Shown: positions 34,569 through 43,421 of the stretch, one piece after another
Numbering within the stretch: the first letter of the stretch is position 1
Layout: the number at the start of each line of letters is the position of its first letter
Origin: an uncultured Lachnospiraceae bacterium
Lineage (GTDB): Bacteria; Bacillota; Clostridia; Lachnospirales; Lachnospiraceae
Reading direction: 5' to 3'
Length of the DNA: 64,000 nt
NCBI GenBank assembly: GCA_910585345.1
Contig: CAJUDS010000004.1
Location: 142,809 to 206,808, forward strand
Position numbers and translations under genes: made by a program
The notes under the pieces: model-generated
What the model was told of the DNA's origin: nothing
The model's database searches: none
The model's input: the letters and a program-made list of their open reading frames with translations, nothing else

Positions 34569-36053
34569 CTAATTTGCCGCCAGCTTCATAATGGCTTCCT
34601 GGGATACTTCATCCCTTGACAGACAACCTGTAATATTTCCTTCATTCATAACATAAATACGATCGCTCATATTGATGATTTCCGGAAGCTCCGATGAAAT
34701 CATAATAATGGACATGCCCTGTTTCACAAGCTCATTCATGATTGCATAAATCTCGGATTTTGCGCCGACATCCACGCCCCTTGTAGGTTCATCCAATATC
34801 AGAATCTTCGGATTGGTGGCAAGCCATCTGCCGATAATTACTTTCTGCTGGTTTCCGCCTGACAGATTGCCAATCAATTGCTCCTGCGTCGGTGTTTTGG
34901 TAGACAGCATATCAATATATTTTTGCGTAATCGCCTCTTCTTTCGCCGCATCTACAAAAATACCCTTAATGAAATCTCCCAACACTTCTATGGTTGAATT
35001 ATATCTTACGCTCTGTACCTTATACAGCCCTTCCAGTTTCCGGTCTTCCGGCACAAGCGCAATGCCATATTTCATCGCCTCGATAGGATTGCGAATCTGT
35101 ACCCGCCTGCCCTCTATCTCCACTTCTCCCTTATAGTTCTTAGTCAGGCCAAAGATACACTTCATCACCTCGCTGCGCCCCGCTCCTACCAGACCGGCAA
35201 AGCCGACGATTTCCCCTTTCCTGACCTCAAAGCTCGCATCCTTTGCCATCCTGCCGTCAGAAATATGGTCACATTTCAGCACCACTTCACCCGGCTCCCG
35301 AAAATCCCTTGTATAGTAGTTTGTCAGTTCCCGGCCTACCATCATGGCAATCAATTCATCCTTATTTGTTTCTTTGACTACCTTGGTCCCTACATATTCT
35401 CCGTCCCGCATAACCGTAACCCTGTCGCAGATCTGCTCCAGTTCGCTCATCTTATGGGAAATATAGATGATGCCCACGCCTCTTGCAGTCAGATTCCGCA
35501 TTGTCTCAAACAGGAATTCCACTTCTTTGTCGGAAATCGAAGAAGTCGGCTCATCCATAACAAGAATCTTGGAATTGAACGAGATAGCCTTGACGATTTC
35601 CACCATCTGCTGCTGCGCGATTGTCAGACTCCCAACAAGCGTATCCGCCGCAATATTCATCCCATTGGCGTCTAACAGCGCCTGCGCATCTTCTGTCATT
35701 TTTCTGGAATTCACAAATTTCCCCTTCATCGGTTCTCTTCCCAGAAAAATGTTTTCAGCCACTGTCATATACGGCACCAGCACCAACTCCTGATGGATGA
35801 TCGCAATACCGTTTTTCTGCGCCGCTTTTACGCCGTCAATTGTTACCTTCTGCCCCTCGATGAATATTTCTCCCTCTTCCGCTATATAGATTCCGCCCAG
35901 AACCTTAATCAGTGTCGATTTCCCGGCCCCGTTCTCTCCTAAAAGCGCATGTACTTCCCCTGCCTTTACTGTGAGGCTTACATTGTTCAAAGCAAGCACA
36001 CCCGGAAAACGCTTATGTATCCCTTTCATTTCCAGCAAATTTTCTCCTGCCAA
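34569..36053 (-). CDS. Sugar ABC transporter ATPase (RbsA/MglA type)
   Basis: A 494-residue protein with two nucleotide-binding domains. The first has GENGAGKST, LTIAQQQMVEI and LVMDEPTSS. The second has GLVGAGRSEVMK in place of a canonical Walker A, then LSGGNQQKVIIGRWL and LILDEPTRGVDVG, as in RbsA. The start is TTG, set by AAGGAAGGTGATAGGGC. A terminator hairpin (36132-36174) separates it from the binding-protein gene. Confidence 0.93.
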   Translation of the reverse strand: MAGENLLEMKGIHKRFPGVLALNNVSLTVKAGEVHALLGENGAGKSTLIKVLGGIYIAEEGEIFIEGQKVTIDGVKAAQKNGIAIIHQELVLVPYMTVAENIFLGREPMKGKFVNSRKMTEDAQALLDANGMNIAADTLVGSLTIAQQQMVEIVKAISFNSKILVMDEPTSSISDKEVEFLFETMRNLTARGVGIIYISHKMSELEQICDRVTVMRDGEYVGTKVVKETNKDELIAMMVGRELTNYYTRDFREPGEVVLKCDHISDGRMAKDASFEVRKGEIVGFAGLVGAGRSEVMKCIFGLTKNYKGEVEIEGRRVQIRNPIEAMKYGIALVPEDRKLEGLYKVQSVRYNSTIEVLGDFIKGIFVDAAKEEAITQKYIDMLSTKTPTQEQLIGNLSGGNQQKVIIGRWLATNPKILILDEPTRGVDVGAKSEIYAIMNELVKQGMSIIMISSELPEIINMSDRIYVMNEGNITGCLSRDEVSQEAIMKLAAN

Positions 36054-36131
36054 GCCCTATCACCTTCCTTTACCTCTCGCCCTGTTAACTGTTACAAGCC
36101 GGGAAAACGGATTGTCTCCGTATTCTTCCCG

Positions 36132-36174
36132 AAAAAAGATAGGCCACATAGATGCTTGCATTTATATGGCCTAT
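36132..36174 (-). terminator. Terminator between binding protein and ATPase genes
   Basis: A 12-bp stem with one G-U (36139-36150 / 36163-36174) followed by TTTTTT on the minus strand. Partial read-through would give more binding protein than transporter. Confidence 0.8.
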
Positions 36175-36259
36175 TTTATTTCCGTGTTTACTTAATTACA
36201 AATAATGCAAATTGCTTCGCCTTACGGGAATCCCGCTCTTTGCTTTGCTCCGTGCGGGT

Positions 36260-37309
36260 TTACTGCCATCCGTCTGTGCCGTAGTCTGCTACGTTGTCAG
36301 ATGTTATCAGGAATGTCTCAACAGGATATCTTTCGTCTACTGCTTCGCCGTTCTTGAACGCATACATGATCTCTACAGACTTCTTTGCAATGCTGATCGG
36401 AGACTGTGCGCCTGTACCTTCGATTAAAGATTCGCCGGAAGCCAGCTCTGCCTTGATATCAGGAGAACCGTCAACGCCATAAATCTTGCAGTCCGTAAGT
36501 CCAGCCGCATTTGCTGCTGCCAAAGCGCCCAGAGCTGTCGGGTCGTTGCCGCCAAAGATTGCCACTACATCGCCGTGTGCCTGCAGAAGGTCTTCTGCAA
36601 TGCCCATTGCCTCTTCCAGATTGCCCTTTGCATCCTGCTGTGCCACGATTTCAAAACCTTTGCCGTCAATTGCATCCAGGAAACCGTTGGTTCTGTCTAC
36701 TACAGAGTTCATCGTCGGAGAATCCAGTACGATGATCGGGCCGCCGTCCGGACATTTTGCAACAAGATCTTCACCGCACACCTTACCTGCGTTGTAGTTA
36801 TCGGAACCTGCATAAGATGTTACATAACTCATATCCGCAACTTCCGTATCAAAGTTGATAATCGGAACGCCTGCTTCTTTCAGCATGTCCAGTGCGGGAA
36901 GGATCCCTTCTGCCTCTGCAGGATTCAAGAATATTCCGTCAAGATCCTGCGCGATCATATCTTCGATACCGCTGATCTGGCGGGTAACATCGTTTGCCGG
37001 GTCAAAGGATACCAGTGTATCGCCGTTTGCTTCCACTTCCTCACGGATTGTCTGCTCCAAAATAACAAAGAAAGGATTGGAACCGTCCATGCAGGTATAA
37101 CCGAATTTATATCCGCCCTCCGGTCTTTCCCCTGCTGCAGCTTCCGCTTCCGCAACCGCCGTCTCTGCCACATCTGCTGCGGCATCCTCTGCCGGCGCTG
37201 CATCCTCTGCAGGCGCTGCTGTCTCCGCTCCCTGTGAACCGCCGCAGCCCACTAACATGGATACTGCCATTGCAGTACAAAGAAATACGCTCAAAACTTT
37301 TTTCTTCAT
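36260..37309 (-). CDS. Sugar ABC transporter substrate-binding lipoprotein (RbsB type)
   Basis: A 349-residue lipoprotein (lipobox SMLVGC) with an Ala/Glu-rich linker and a type 1 binding fold: FGYTCMDGSNPFFVILEQ, DLDGIFLNPAEA, GVPIINFDTEV, IFGGNDPTALGALAA, YGVDGSPD. It delivers an unidentified sugar to the ATPase and permease downstream. ATG follows TGGGAGGAAAAAAG. It is the first gene of locus 1 and lies behind the phased sites at 37381-37452. Confidence 0.93.
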   Translation of the reverse strand: MKKKVLSVFLCTAMAVSMLVGCGGSQGAETAAPAEDAAPAEDAAADVAETAVAEAEAAAGERPEGGYKFGYTCMDGSNPFFVILEQTIREEVEANGDTLVSFDPANDVTRQISGIEDMIAQDLDGIFLNPAEAEGILPALDMLKEAGVPIINFDTEVADMSYVTSYAGSDNYNAGKVCGEDLVAKCPDGGPIIVLDSPTMNSVVDRTNGFLDAIDGKGFEIVAQQDAKGNLEEAMGIAEDLLQAHGDVVAIFGGNDPTALGALAAANAAGLTDCKIYGVDGSPDIKAELASGESLIEGTGAQSPISIAKKSVEIMYAFKNGEAVDERYPVETFLITSDNVADYGTDGWQ

Positions 37310-37738
37310 CTTTTTTCCTCCCAAAATTTGATTTTTGTACCTCTTGTGTACATATTTATCTTAAGGGAAAGCGTGGTTTGTGACACCTGTATATTGTAAC
37401 GACTTTCATATGACATTTGTAATGTTTTACTTTCGGCATGTGACAAATGTCATAAAACCAAATCACGCGGCAGACGACAGCCATGGTAAGTGTCTGCCGC
37501 AGGATTGGACGGTTCTCAAAATTATAGAGCTAAGCGAATAAATCAAAGGGGCTGATACTGATTAGATGCTGTCACGCTCTCCGCTATATAATCGTGCAAA
37601 ACACTAAGCAAACAGCGGGAAAACCCCCTTTTCAGATTTGCGTATCCACTGGAAAGCGGCTTATAAATATCCATTGTAAATAGCAGATAAAAATTTTATA
37701 ATCAAATAAACAAATCGGAATGGGGAGAGAAGATCATA
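37310..37738. other. 429-base divergent intergenic region
   Basis: Contains the phased palindromes near the minus-strand gene. From about 37500 the sequence becomes AT-rich and holds only the upstream region of the GTG-start gene; nothing else recognisable was seen. Confidence 0.55.
37381..37452 (-). promoter_or_regulatory. Three operator-like palindromes at exact 30-bp spacing
   Basis: TGACA-NN-TGT words begin at 37381 (TGACACCTGTAT), 37411 (TGACATTTGTAA) and 37441 (TGACAAATGTCA). The last is a full TGACA-N2-TGTCA palindrome. The 30-base phase puts all three on nearly one face of the helix. The first overlaps a possible -35 of the binding-protein gene. The response regulator of this locus is a candidate ligand. 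Confidence 0.65.
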
Positions 37739-38371
37739 GTGGAATCCGTATTTTCTGTGGAAGAAGCTACACAAAAATTACTTACAAAGCTTTCTGAAGC
37801 AATAGATTGGAAGTATTTGAAAAGTCAGCGTTGTCTGAAAAAAACTGTTAAAAATTTAGTTTTTGAGATTAACTTTTTCACATCAAAATGGAATCTTTCC
37901 CATCAGAAAGTCGAAGTAGCTGCTGAATTTCATCTACGGTGTAAAAATTACGGGAAACTGCCTGTAAATAATGTAATCGCAACAATATCATATCATCCAA
38001 AGAATCGTGAAGGCGGTTACTGGTATGATATATCTACCGAAAAAAAACTTCTTTCCACCTTTGAGGACTTAAATGATAGAATCCAAAAAACAGCAGTCAC
38101 TTTATGCACCCAATTTGAAAGCGATTATCCTGTTGCGACAGAAATTTTATTTAGAGACCATTTTGACGAATATATGGTACATCTGGATTTTATAGCGGAT
38201 ACGCTCGGCATATCCGTGATACGGGAAAAGGCTCAGGAAATATACGACAGCCTTCCTGCGGAAATGCGCCGACAGGCACTCGCATATAAAAACGGAGTAA
38301 AGAATAAGGCATGGATGATAAACAGAAACAATTTGAAATATATAATTGACAACGATTTGATTAAAATGTAA
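37739..38371 (+). CDS. Hypothetical protein, possibly DUF4304-like
   Basis: A 210-residue soluble protein in an AT-rich patch. The start is GTG with GGGGAGAGAAGA upstream at a rather long spacing. The stretch KKTVKNLVFEINFFTSKWN recalls the start of DUF4304 proteins (an INFQKSKWN-type strand), but the match is short. The C-terminal third is helical. No signal or membrane segment. Base composition differs from its neighbours and it lies in the only AT-rich part of the window, suggesting recent acquisition. Confidence 0.6.
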   Translation: MESVFSVEEATQKLLTKLSEAIDWKYLKSQRCLKKTVKNLVFEINFFTSKWNLSHQKVEVAAEFHLRCKNYGKLPVNNVIATISYHPKNREGGYWYDISTEKKLLSTFEDLNDRIQKTAVTLCTQFESDYPVATEILFRDHFDEYMVHLDFIADTLGISVIREKAQEIYDSLPAEMRRQALAYKNGVKNKAWMINRNNLKYIIDNDLIKM

Positions 38372-38514
38372 ATTTCGGCTTGTCGTATAGTTAAGTAAAA
38401 ATAAATGTTGTATTACTAAGTCACTCATTTCCTGCAAATCGTATTCAATAATACAATCCTAACAGCACAGTCTATTATAGTGACTGTTGTAAAATATTGA
38501 TCTCATTCAAAAAA

Positions 38515-39044
38515 TTATCTTCGTTTATAGATTAAATCTGTCATACCATTATAAGACTGCGTCTTAAGTAATTTTAACCTGATCTCATATTTTGCATGTT
38601 CAAAGAGACGGATGCCTGAACCTAAAAGTGTTGGAATTACAGTAATGTAATAATCATCAATGAAGTCCGCATTTACGAACTGCTGAACGAGATTAGCCCC
38701 ACCGCATATCCAAATATCCTTTCCCTTTCTTCTTTTAAACTTTTTACCAAATCGATGGGATCTACACTTACAAATCGTATTTTTTCAGACGAAGGATACT
38801 CTTTATGCGTAATAATATAAGTCGTAAAGTCATTATATATCCACTTTTTGGGAGAAAGTTCAGTAACAACTTGATAATAAGTATTCCAACCCATTAAAAT
38901 CGTATCAATATTTTTTATAAATTCAGAATAAGTGTCAATATTTTCATCATCATTGCCCTGTCCTTTCAGCCAATCGACGCCGCCCTTACTATCGGCAATA
39001 TATCCGTCAAGGCTCATCGCAATAAATAAACTAACTTTTCTCAT
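38515..39044 (-). pseudogene. RibD-C/DHFR-like reductase, broken by a frameshift
   Basis: The first part reads MRKVSLFIAMSLDGYIADS, GGVDWL and TILMGWNTYYQVV, typical of the dihydrofolate reductase/RibD C-terminal family. The frame ends early at about 38675, but the next frame continues the same family: GKDIWICGGANLVQQFVN, then DDYYITVIPTLLGSGIRLFE, ending at 38515. The shift lies near 38731-38742 in an A/G-rich run; one missing base explains it. It could be a true pseudogene, a sequencing error or, less likely, slippage. RBS GGAAGGGAG. Confidence 0.85.
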
Positions 39045-39099
39045 ATGCATATGCTCCCTTCCTGTAACAATTATTATGCCATAGTGTCAAAATATATAA

Positions 39100-39132
39100 A
39101 AGAGCGCCGGTACCGCCTGTACCTGCGCTCTT
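39100..39132 (-). terminator. Terminator after the mmsB operon
   Basis: Stem AAGAGCGC/GCGCTCTT with inner GGTAC/GTACC pairing; the minus strand continues TTATATATTTT. Confidence 0.6.
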
Positions 39133-39178
39133 CCCTTCTATTTCTATCACATACCGCGGTGTATCCGACCCTCGCGGC

Positions 39179-39226
39179 ATGCGCCAAATGCTCGTGCTGG
39201 CACGATACTTGGCGCATTGCCCGCGG
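39179..39226 (-). repeat. Hairpin after mmsB containing the shared 18-mer
   Basis: ATGCGCCAA (39179-39187) pairs exactly with TTGGCGCAT (39209-39217). The right part, 39209-39226, is identical to 3579-3596. It sits directly behind the mmsB stop. Confidence 0.55.
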
Positions 39227-39233
39227 GAATCAA

Positions 39234-40412
39234 TTAATTCTTTCCGCCTTTCTTGGATACCACGTCAAAGATAACGGCTGCCAAAAGCACAAGACCTTTT
39301 ACGACCTTCTGGTAGTTGGCATCCACGCCCATAATACTCATGCCAAGGTTGATCACGCCCATCAGCACCGCACCGATAATAACACCCGGTACCGTGCCGA
39401 CGCCGCCGTACGCGGAAGCGCCGCCGATAAAGCAGGAACCGATGGCGTCCATTTCATAGTTCTGCCCATATGTAGGCTGTGCGGAAGTCATACGCGCAAT
39501 CGTCAGCATACCCGCCAGCGCCGCTAAAAATCCCATATTCGTATAGGCAATGAAATAAACTCTCTCCGTATTAATACCGGACAGCTTTGTCGCCTTCTCA
39601 TTGCCGCCTACCGCATAGAAATAACGGCCGATTGTCGTCTTGGAAGTAATATAACCATAGATGAGCACCACTACCATCACCCAGATCAGCGCCGTCGGGA
39701 TTCCCTTATGCTGTGCCAGTTTAAAGGTAAATACGAGTACGACAAGGCAGATCACAACCAGTTTGGCCATAGCCGGTGCAAGCGCCTCCATCTCGTAACC
39801 CTTCTTAGCTCTCGCCATACGGCCTCTCAGTACGATAATAACGTATACGGCGCATGCAATCACACCTGCCGCCATGCAGGTAATATTCAGTCCTTCCCCG
39901 CCGCCAAAGAAATCGGGAATATAACAGTCAGCGCCGCCGCCGAACAATTTTATAAAAAACTCATTGGTGATCGATACGGTAAGACCCTGCAGCACCACAT
40001 TGGAAAGCCCGCGGAATACAAGCATACCGGAAAGCGTGGTAATAAAGGGCGGTACATGTACATAAGCGATCCAGAACGCCTGCCATGCGCCGATTGCCGT
40101 ACCGACAAGCAGCATCACCAGGATGGATACCCATACATTCATACCCTTGTTTTCCATCAGGGTAGCGCCCACCGCGCCCACGAAACAAACAACCGAACCA
40201 ACGGAAAGGTCAATGTTGCCGCCGGTTAAAATACACAGCAGCATACCGGTGGCAAGCACAAACACGTAAGCGTTTTGTGCGATCAGGTTACTCACATTCT
40301 GAGGAAGCAGGATTTTTCCTCCGGTTCTCCAGGTGAAGAACAACGTAACCAGAACCAACGCAATGATCATCGTATATTTTTTGACTCCTGCCATAACTTT
40401 TGCTTTATCCAT
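39234..40412 (-). CDS. mmsB: Multiple-sugar ABC transporter permease (MmsB/GguB type)
   Basis: A 392-residue permease with about ten transmembrane helices, GMLLCILTGGNIDLSVGSVVCF, and the EAA-like loop GINTERVYFIAYTNMGFLAALAGML followed by DAIGSCFIGGASAYGGVG. It is longer than RbsC, as in GguB/MmsB/XylH. ATG follows AAAGGAGCGTAAACG. Last gene of locus 2. Confidence 0.88.
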   Translation of the reverse strand: MDKAKVMAGVKKYTMIIALVLVTLFFTWRTGGKILLPQNVSNLIAQNAYVFVLATGMLLCILTGGNIDLSVGSVVCFVGAVGATLMENKGMNVWVSILVMLLVGTAIGAWQAFWIAYVHVPPFITTLSGMLVFRGLSNVVLQGLTVSITNEFFIKLFGGGADCYIPDFFGGGEGLNITCMAAGVIACAVYVIIVLRGRMARAKKGYEMEALAPAMAKLVVICLVVLVFTFKLAQHKGIPTALIWVMVVVLIYGYITSKTTIGRYFYAVGGNEKATKLSGINTERVYFIAYTNMGFLAALAGMLTIARMTSAQPTYGQNYEMDAIGSCFIGGASAYGGVGTVPGVIIGAVLMGVINLGMSIMGVDANYQKVVKGLVLLAAVIFDVVSKKGGKN

Positions 40413-40415
40413 CGT

Positions 40416-41957
40416 TTACGCTCCTTTATTGCTTGATTTTAAAATATAAGACATGATGACTTCCTGGGACGCTTCTTCTCTGCTAAGCTCTCCTACAATC
40501 TGACCCTCGTTCATGACATAAATACGATCACACATGCCCAATACTTCCGGAAGCTCGGAAGAAATCATGACCACCGATTTCCCCGCCGCCACCAACTGAT
40601 TGATAATGCAGTAAATTTCATATTTCGCGCCTACATCGATACCGCGGGTCGGTTCATCCAGTATTAAGACATCGGGATCCGCAAACATCCATTTCGCCAG
40701 GAGCACCTTCTGCTGGTTTCCGCCGCTGAGATTCCCTACATTCTGTTCCACCGTCGGACATTTCGTTTTCAGCTTTTCTTTGTAATCAACCGCAACTCCA
40801 TATTCTTTGTCCTTGTCAATGACCGTATGGCTGCTGACCGCGTCCAGATTTGCCAATGTGGTATTGATCTTAATCGGATTACTGAGAATCAGCCCGTTTC
40901 CTTTCCTGTCCTCCGTCACATACGCCAGCTTATTATTGATGGCTTCCCGTACGCTGTGCAGATGGACTTCTTTTCCATTTATGTATAGCTGACCGCTGAT
41001 ATTCGTGCCGTAGCTTCTGCCGAAGATACTCATAGCGAGCTCGGTTCTTCCGGCGCCCATCAATCCGGAAATACCTACCACTTCGCCCCGCCTTACATTC
41101 ATACTCACATTGTCGACAACTTTTCGTTCCGTATAAATCGGATGGTATACATTCCAGTCTCTTACCTCCATGAGCACATCCCCGATTTTTACGTCCTTGC
41201 GCTTCGGGAAACGGTCTGTCAGGTCACGTCCTACCATGCCTTTGATAATACGATCCTCCGTAATCGCATCCGTCTTTTTATCCAGTGTCTCAATTGTGGA
41301 ACCGTCGCGGATTACGGTAATTTTATCTGCTACATAAGAAACCTCATTTAATTTATGAGATATAATAATCGAAGTCATGCCTTCTTTTTTAAATTGAAGC
41401 ATCAGATCCAGGAGCGCCTGGGAATCCGACTCATTCAGGGATGCTGTCGGCTCATCCAAAATCAATAAACGCGCCTTTTTCGCCAGGGCTTTGGCAATCT
41501 CCACAAGCTGCTGTTTGCCTACCCCGATATCCTTGATCAATGTCCTGGAAGATTCCTTCAGACCTACGGTCTTTAACAGCTCATCTGCCTTGCCATATGT
41601 TTCATTCCAGTCCAGCGCATACTTGTGTCCCCGCTCATTGCCGAGAAACATATTTTCACCGATCGTCATATACGGGATCAACGCCAGCTCCTGGTGGATG
41701 ATAACAATCCCTTTTTCCTCACTGTCCCTGATTTTGCTGAACTTACATACTTCTCCGTTATAGATAATATCTCCCTCATAGGAGCCATAAGGATAGATAC
41801 CGCTTAATACATTCATCAGTGTGGATTTACCCGCACCATTTTCACCTACCAGGGCGTGAATTTCCCCTTCCTCAACCTTCAAATTCACATTGTCAAGGGC
41901 TTTTACCCCAGGGAATGTCTTGGTGATATTTTTCATTTCCAATATTACTTTCGCCAA
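40416..41957 (-). CDS. mmsA: Multiple-sugar ABC transporter ATPase (MmsA/GguA type)
   Basis: A 513-residue tandem ATPase: first domain GENGAGKSTLM, VGKQQLVEIAKAL, LLILDEPTASL; second domain GLMGAGRTELAMS, LSGGNQQKVLLAKWM, LILDEPTRGIDVG. The start is TTG, chosen because GGAGGG lies six bases upstream; the open frame extends only six codons further and would include that site. It follows chvE and a hairpin. Confidence 0.9.
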   Translation of the reverse strand: MAKVILEMKNITKTFPGVKALDNVNLKVEEGEIHALVGENGAGKSTLMNVLSGIYPYGSYEGDIIYNGEVCKFSKIRDSEEKGIVIIHQELALIPYMTIGENMFLGNERGHKYALDWNETYGKADELLKTVGLKESSRTLIKDIGVGKQQLVEIAKALAKKARLLILDEPTASLNESDSQALLDLMLQFKKEGMTSIIISHKLNEVSYVADKITVIRDGSTIETLDKKTDAITEDRIIKGMVGRDLTDRFPKRKDVKIGDVLMEVRDWNVYHPIYTERKVVDNVSMNVRRGEVVGISGLMGAGRTELAMSIFGRSYGTNISGQLYINGKEVHLHSVREAINNKLAYVTEDRKGNGLILSNPIKINTTLANLDAVSSHTVIDKDKEYGVAVDYKEKLKTKCPTVEQNVGNLSGGNQQKVLLAKWMFADPDVLILDEPTRGIDVGAKYEIYCIINQLVAAGKSVVMISSELPEVLGMCDRIYVMNEGQIVGELSREEASQEVIMSYILKSSNKGA

Positions 41958-42014
41958 CTGTATCCCTCCAACCATAGTATAGATTCTGCGCTGCCATGCA
42001 GCCGTCTTAATAAA

Positions 42015-42039
42015 CAGGCGGGAACTGAAGTCCCGCCTG
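42015..42039 (-). terminator. Partial terminator between chvE and mmsA
   Basis: Nine-bp stem CAGGCGGGA/TCCCGCCTG followed on the minus strand by TTTATT. Probably reduces mmsA-mmsB expression relative to chvE. Confidence 0.65.
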
Positions 42040-42070
42040 CATATCCTCTATTCTTTTTTCCGCATTACGA

Positions 42071-43234
42071 TTACTGAAGATCTGCTTCCGTGTAATATCC
42101 GGAGTCAATCAACAGCTCTTTGTAGTTGTTTACATCTGCGAATACCGGCTCGCAAAGGTAAGAAGGAATGATGCCTGTACCATTGTCATAGCTTTCCGTA
42201 TCGTTAACAGGCGCTTCGCCGCCCTTCATGATAGCGTCTACCATCTTCACTACCTGGGAAGCCAGTGTACGGGTATCCTTGAATACGGACATAGACTGTT
42301 TTCCTGCGATCATGTTCTTTACGCTTGCAATGTCACAGTCCTGACCTGTGATGATCGGATATTCTCCCGTATAGTTTGCTGCCAGTGAGTTTGCCACGCC
42401 AAGCGCCGTAGAGTCGTTGGATGCCAGAACAGCGTCAAGGTTTGTACCGTCAGAGTAGTTGGATGCGATAATCGCGTCAAATCTGGACTGTGCTGCTTCT
42501 GTTGCCCAGTTTGCCGTAGCTACTTCCTCAAATGAAGTCTGACCGGATTTTACCACCAGTTTGCCGGAATCAATGTACGGCTGAAGCACATCCATAGCGC
42601 CGCCGAAGAAGAATCTTGCATTGTTGTCGCCAGGGTCGCCTGTGATCAGCTCGATGTTGAACGGGCCGTCTGCGTTTTCAAGGTCAAGCTGGTCTCTGAT
42701 GTATTCGCCCTGTACCGTACCTACCATGTAGTTATCGAATGTAGCATAGTAAGAAACAGCGTCAGAGTTCATAATCAGACGGTCATAAGCGATTACCGGA
42801 ATGCCTGCTTCCTTCGCCTGTGCCAGAACGGTTCCAAGGGAATCGCCGTCGATAGAAGCGATTACCAGTAACTGGCAGCCATTGGAAATCATATTCTCAA
42901 TCTGGGAAACCTGTGTCTGAATATCGTTGCTTGCATACTGCAAATCAACCTGATATCCTGCCGCTTCCAACTGCTCTTTCATGTTAGCGCCGTCCTGGTT
43001 CCATCTCTGCAGATCCTGCGTCGGCATTTCCACGCCGATCAGTCCGCCCTCTCCGCTTGGCGCTGCTGCTTCTTCGCCGCCTTCTGCTTCCGTTTCAGCA
43101 GGTGCAGCTTCCTCTGCCGCAGGCGCTTCTGATTCGGCAGGCGCCGTTGCGGTTTCGGAACCGCCGCCGCAGCCAACCAGCATCGCAGCTACCATAGCAA
43201 CGCTCAAGATTGTGCTTAATACTTTTCTTTTCAT
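42071..43234 (-). CDS. chvE: ChvE-type multiple-sugar-binding lipoprotein
   Basis: A 387-residue lipoprotein (lipobox AAMLVGC) with a ~45-residue Ala/Glu linker and a ChvE/XylF-like fold: IGVEMPTQDLQRWNQDGANM, GIPVIAYDRLI, VLASNDSTALG, ITGQDCD, TGIIPSYLCEP. It supplies monosaccharides to MmsA-MmsB. The extended -10 promoter at 43283-43291 lies upstream. Confidence 0.9.
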   Translation of the reverse strand: MKRKVLSTILSVAMVAAMLVGCGGGSETATAPAESEAPAAEEAAPAETEAEGGEEAAAPSGEGGLIGVEMPTQDLQRWNQDGANMKEQLEAAGYQVDLQYASNDIQTQVSQIENMISNGCQLLVIASIDGDSLGTVLAQAKEAGIPVIAYDRLIMNSDAVSYYATFDNYMVGTVQGEYIRDQLDLENADGPFNIELITGDPGDNNARFFFGGAMDVLQPYIDSGKLVVKSGQTSFEEVATANWATEAAQSRFDAIIASNYSDGTNLDAVLASNDSTALGVANSLAANYTGEYPIITGQDCDIASVKNMIAGKQSMSVFKDTRTLASQVVKMVDAIMKGGEAPVNDTESYDNGTGIIPSYLCEPVFADVNNYKELLIDSGYYTEADLQ

Positions 43235-43282
43235 TTTCGTCTTTCCTCCCTATAAAATTTTGCAGCTTCTCGCTACATCCTC

Positions 43283-43291
43283 AATATACCA
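43283..43291 (-). promoter_or_regulatory. Extended -10 promoter for chvE
   Basis: Minus strand TGG-TATATT, about 50 bases before the chvE start. No clear -35 is visible, as expected if an AraC-type activator is needed. Confidence 0.45.
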
Positions 43292-43421
43292 CAAACAAAC
43301 TAGTAAAAGTTTGCTATATTCTGCAAATTTTTAAATGCATTTTAGGCAAAAAAACGAAGTGCTAGCATTTTTTTGTTCTAAGGCGCCGCGCTCTGCAAAA
43401 TTATCCTGTACAGGACAATGC

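Noticed and set aside
38372..38514. Toxin-antitoxin or defence genes in the AT-rich patch
   Set aside because: The unknown 210-residue protein has no partner gene with overlapping stop and start, and no toxin or defence motif was seen.
39045..39233. Short open frames in the mmsB downstream region
   Set aside because: The stretch is explained by two hairpins and a repeat; the frames have no ribosome sites and antisense overlap with mmsB.
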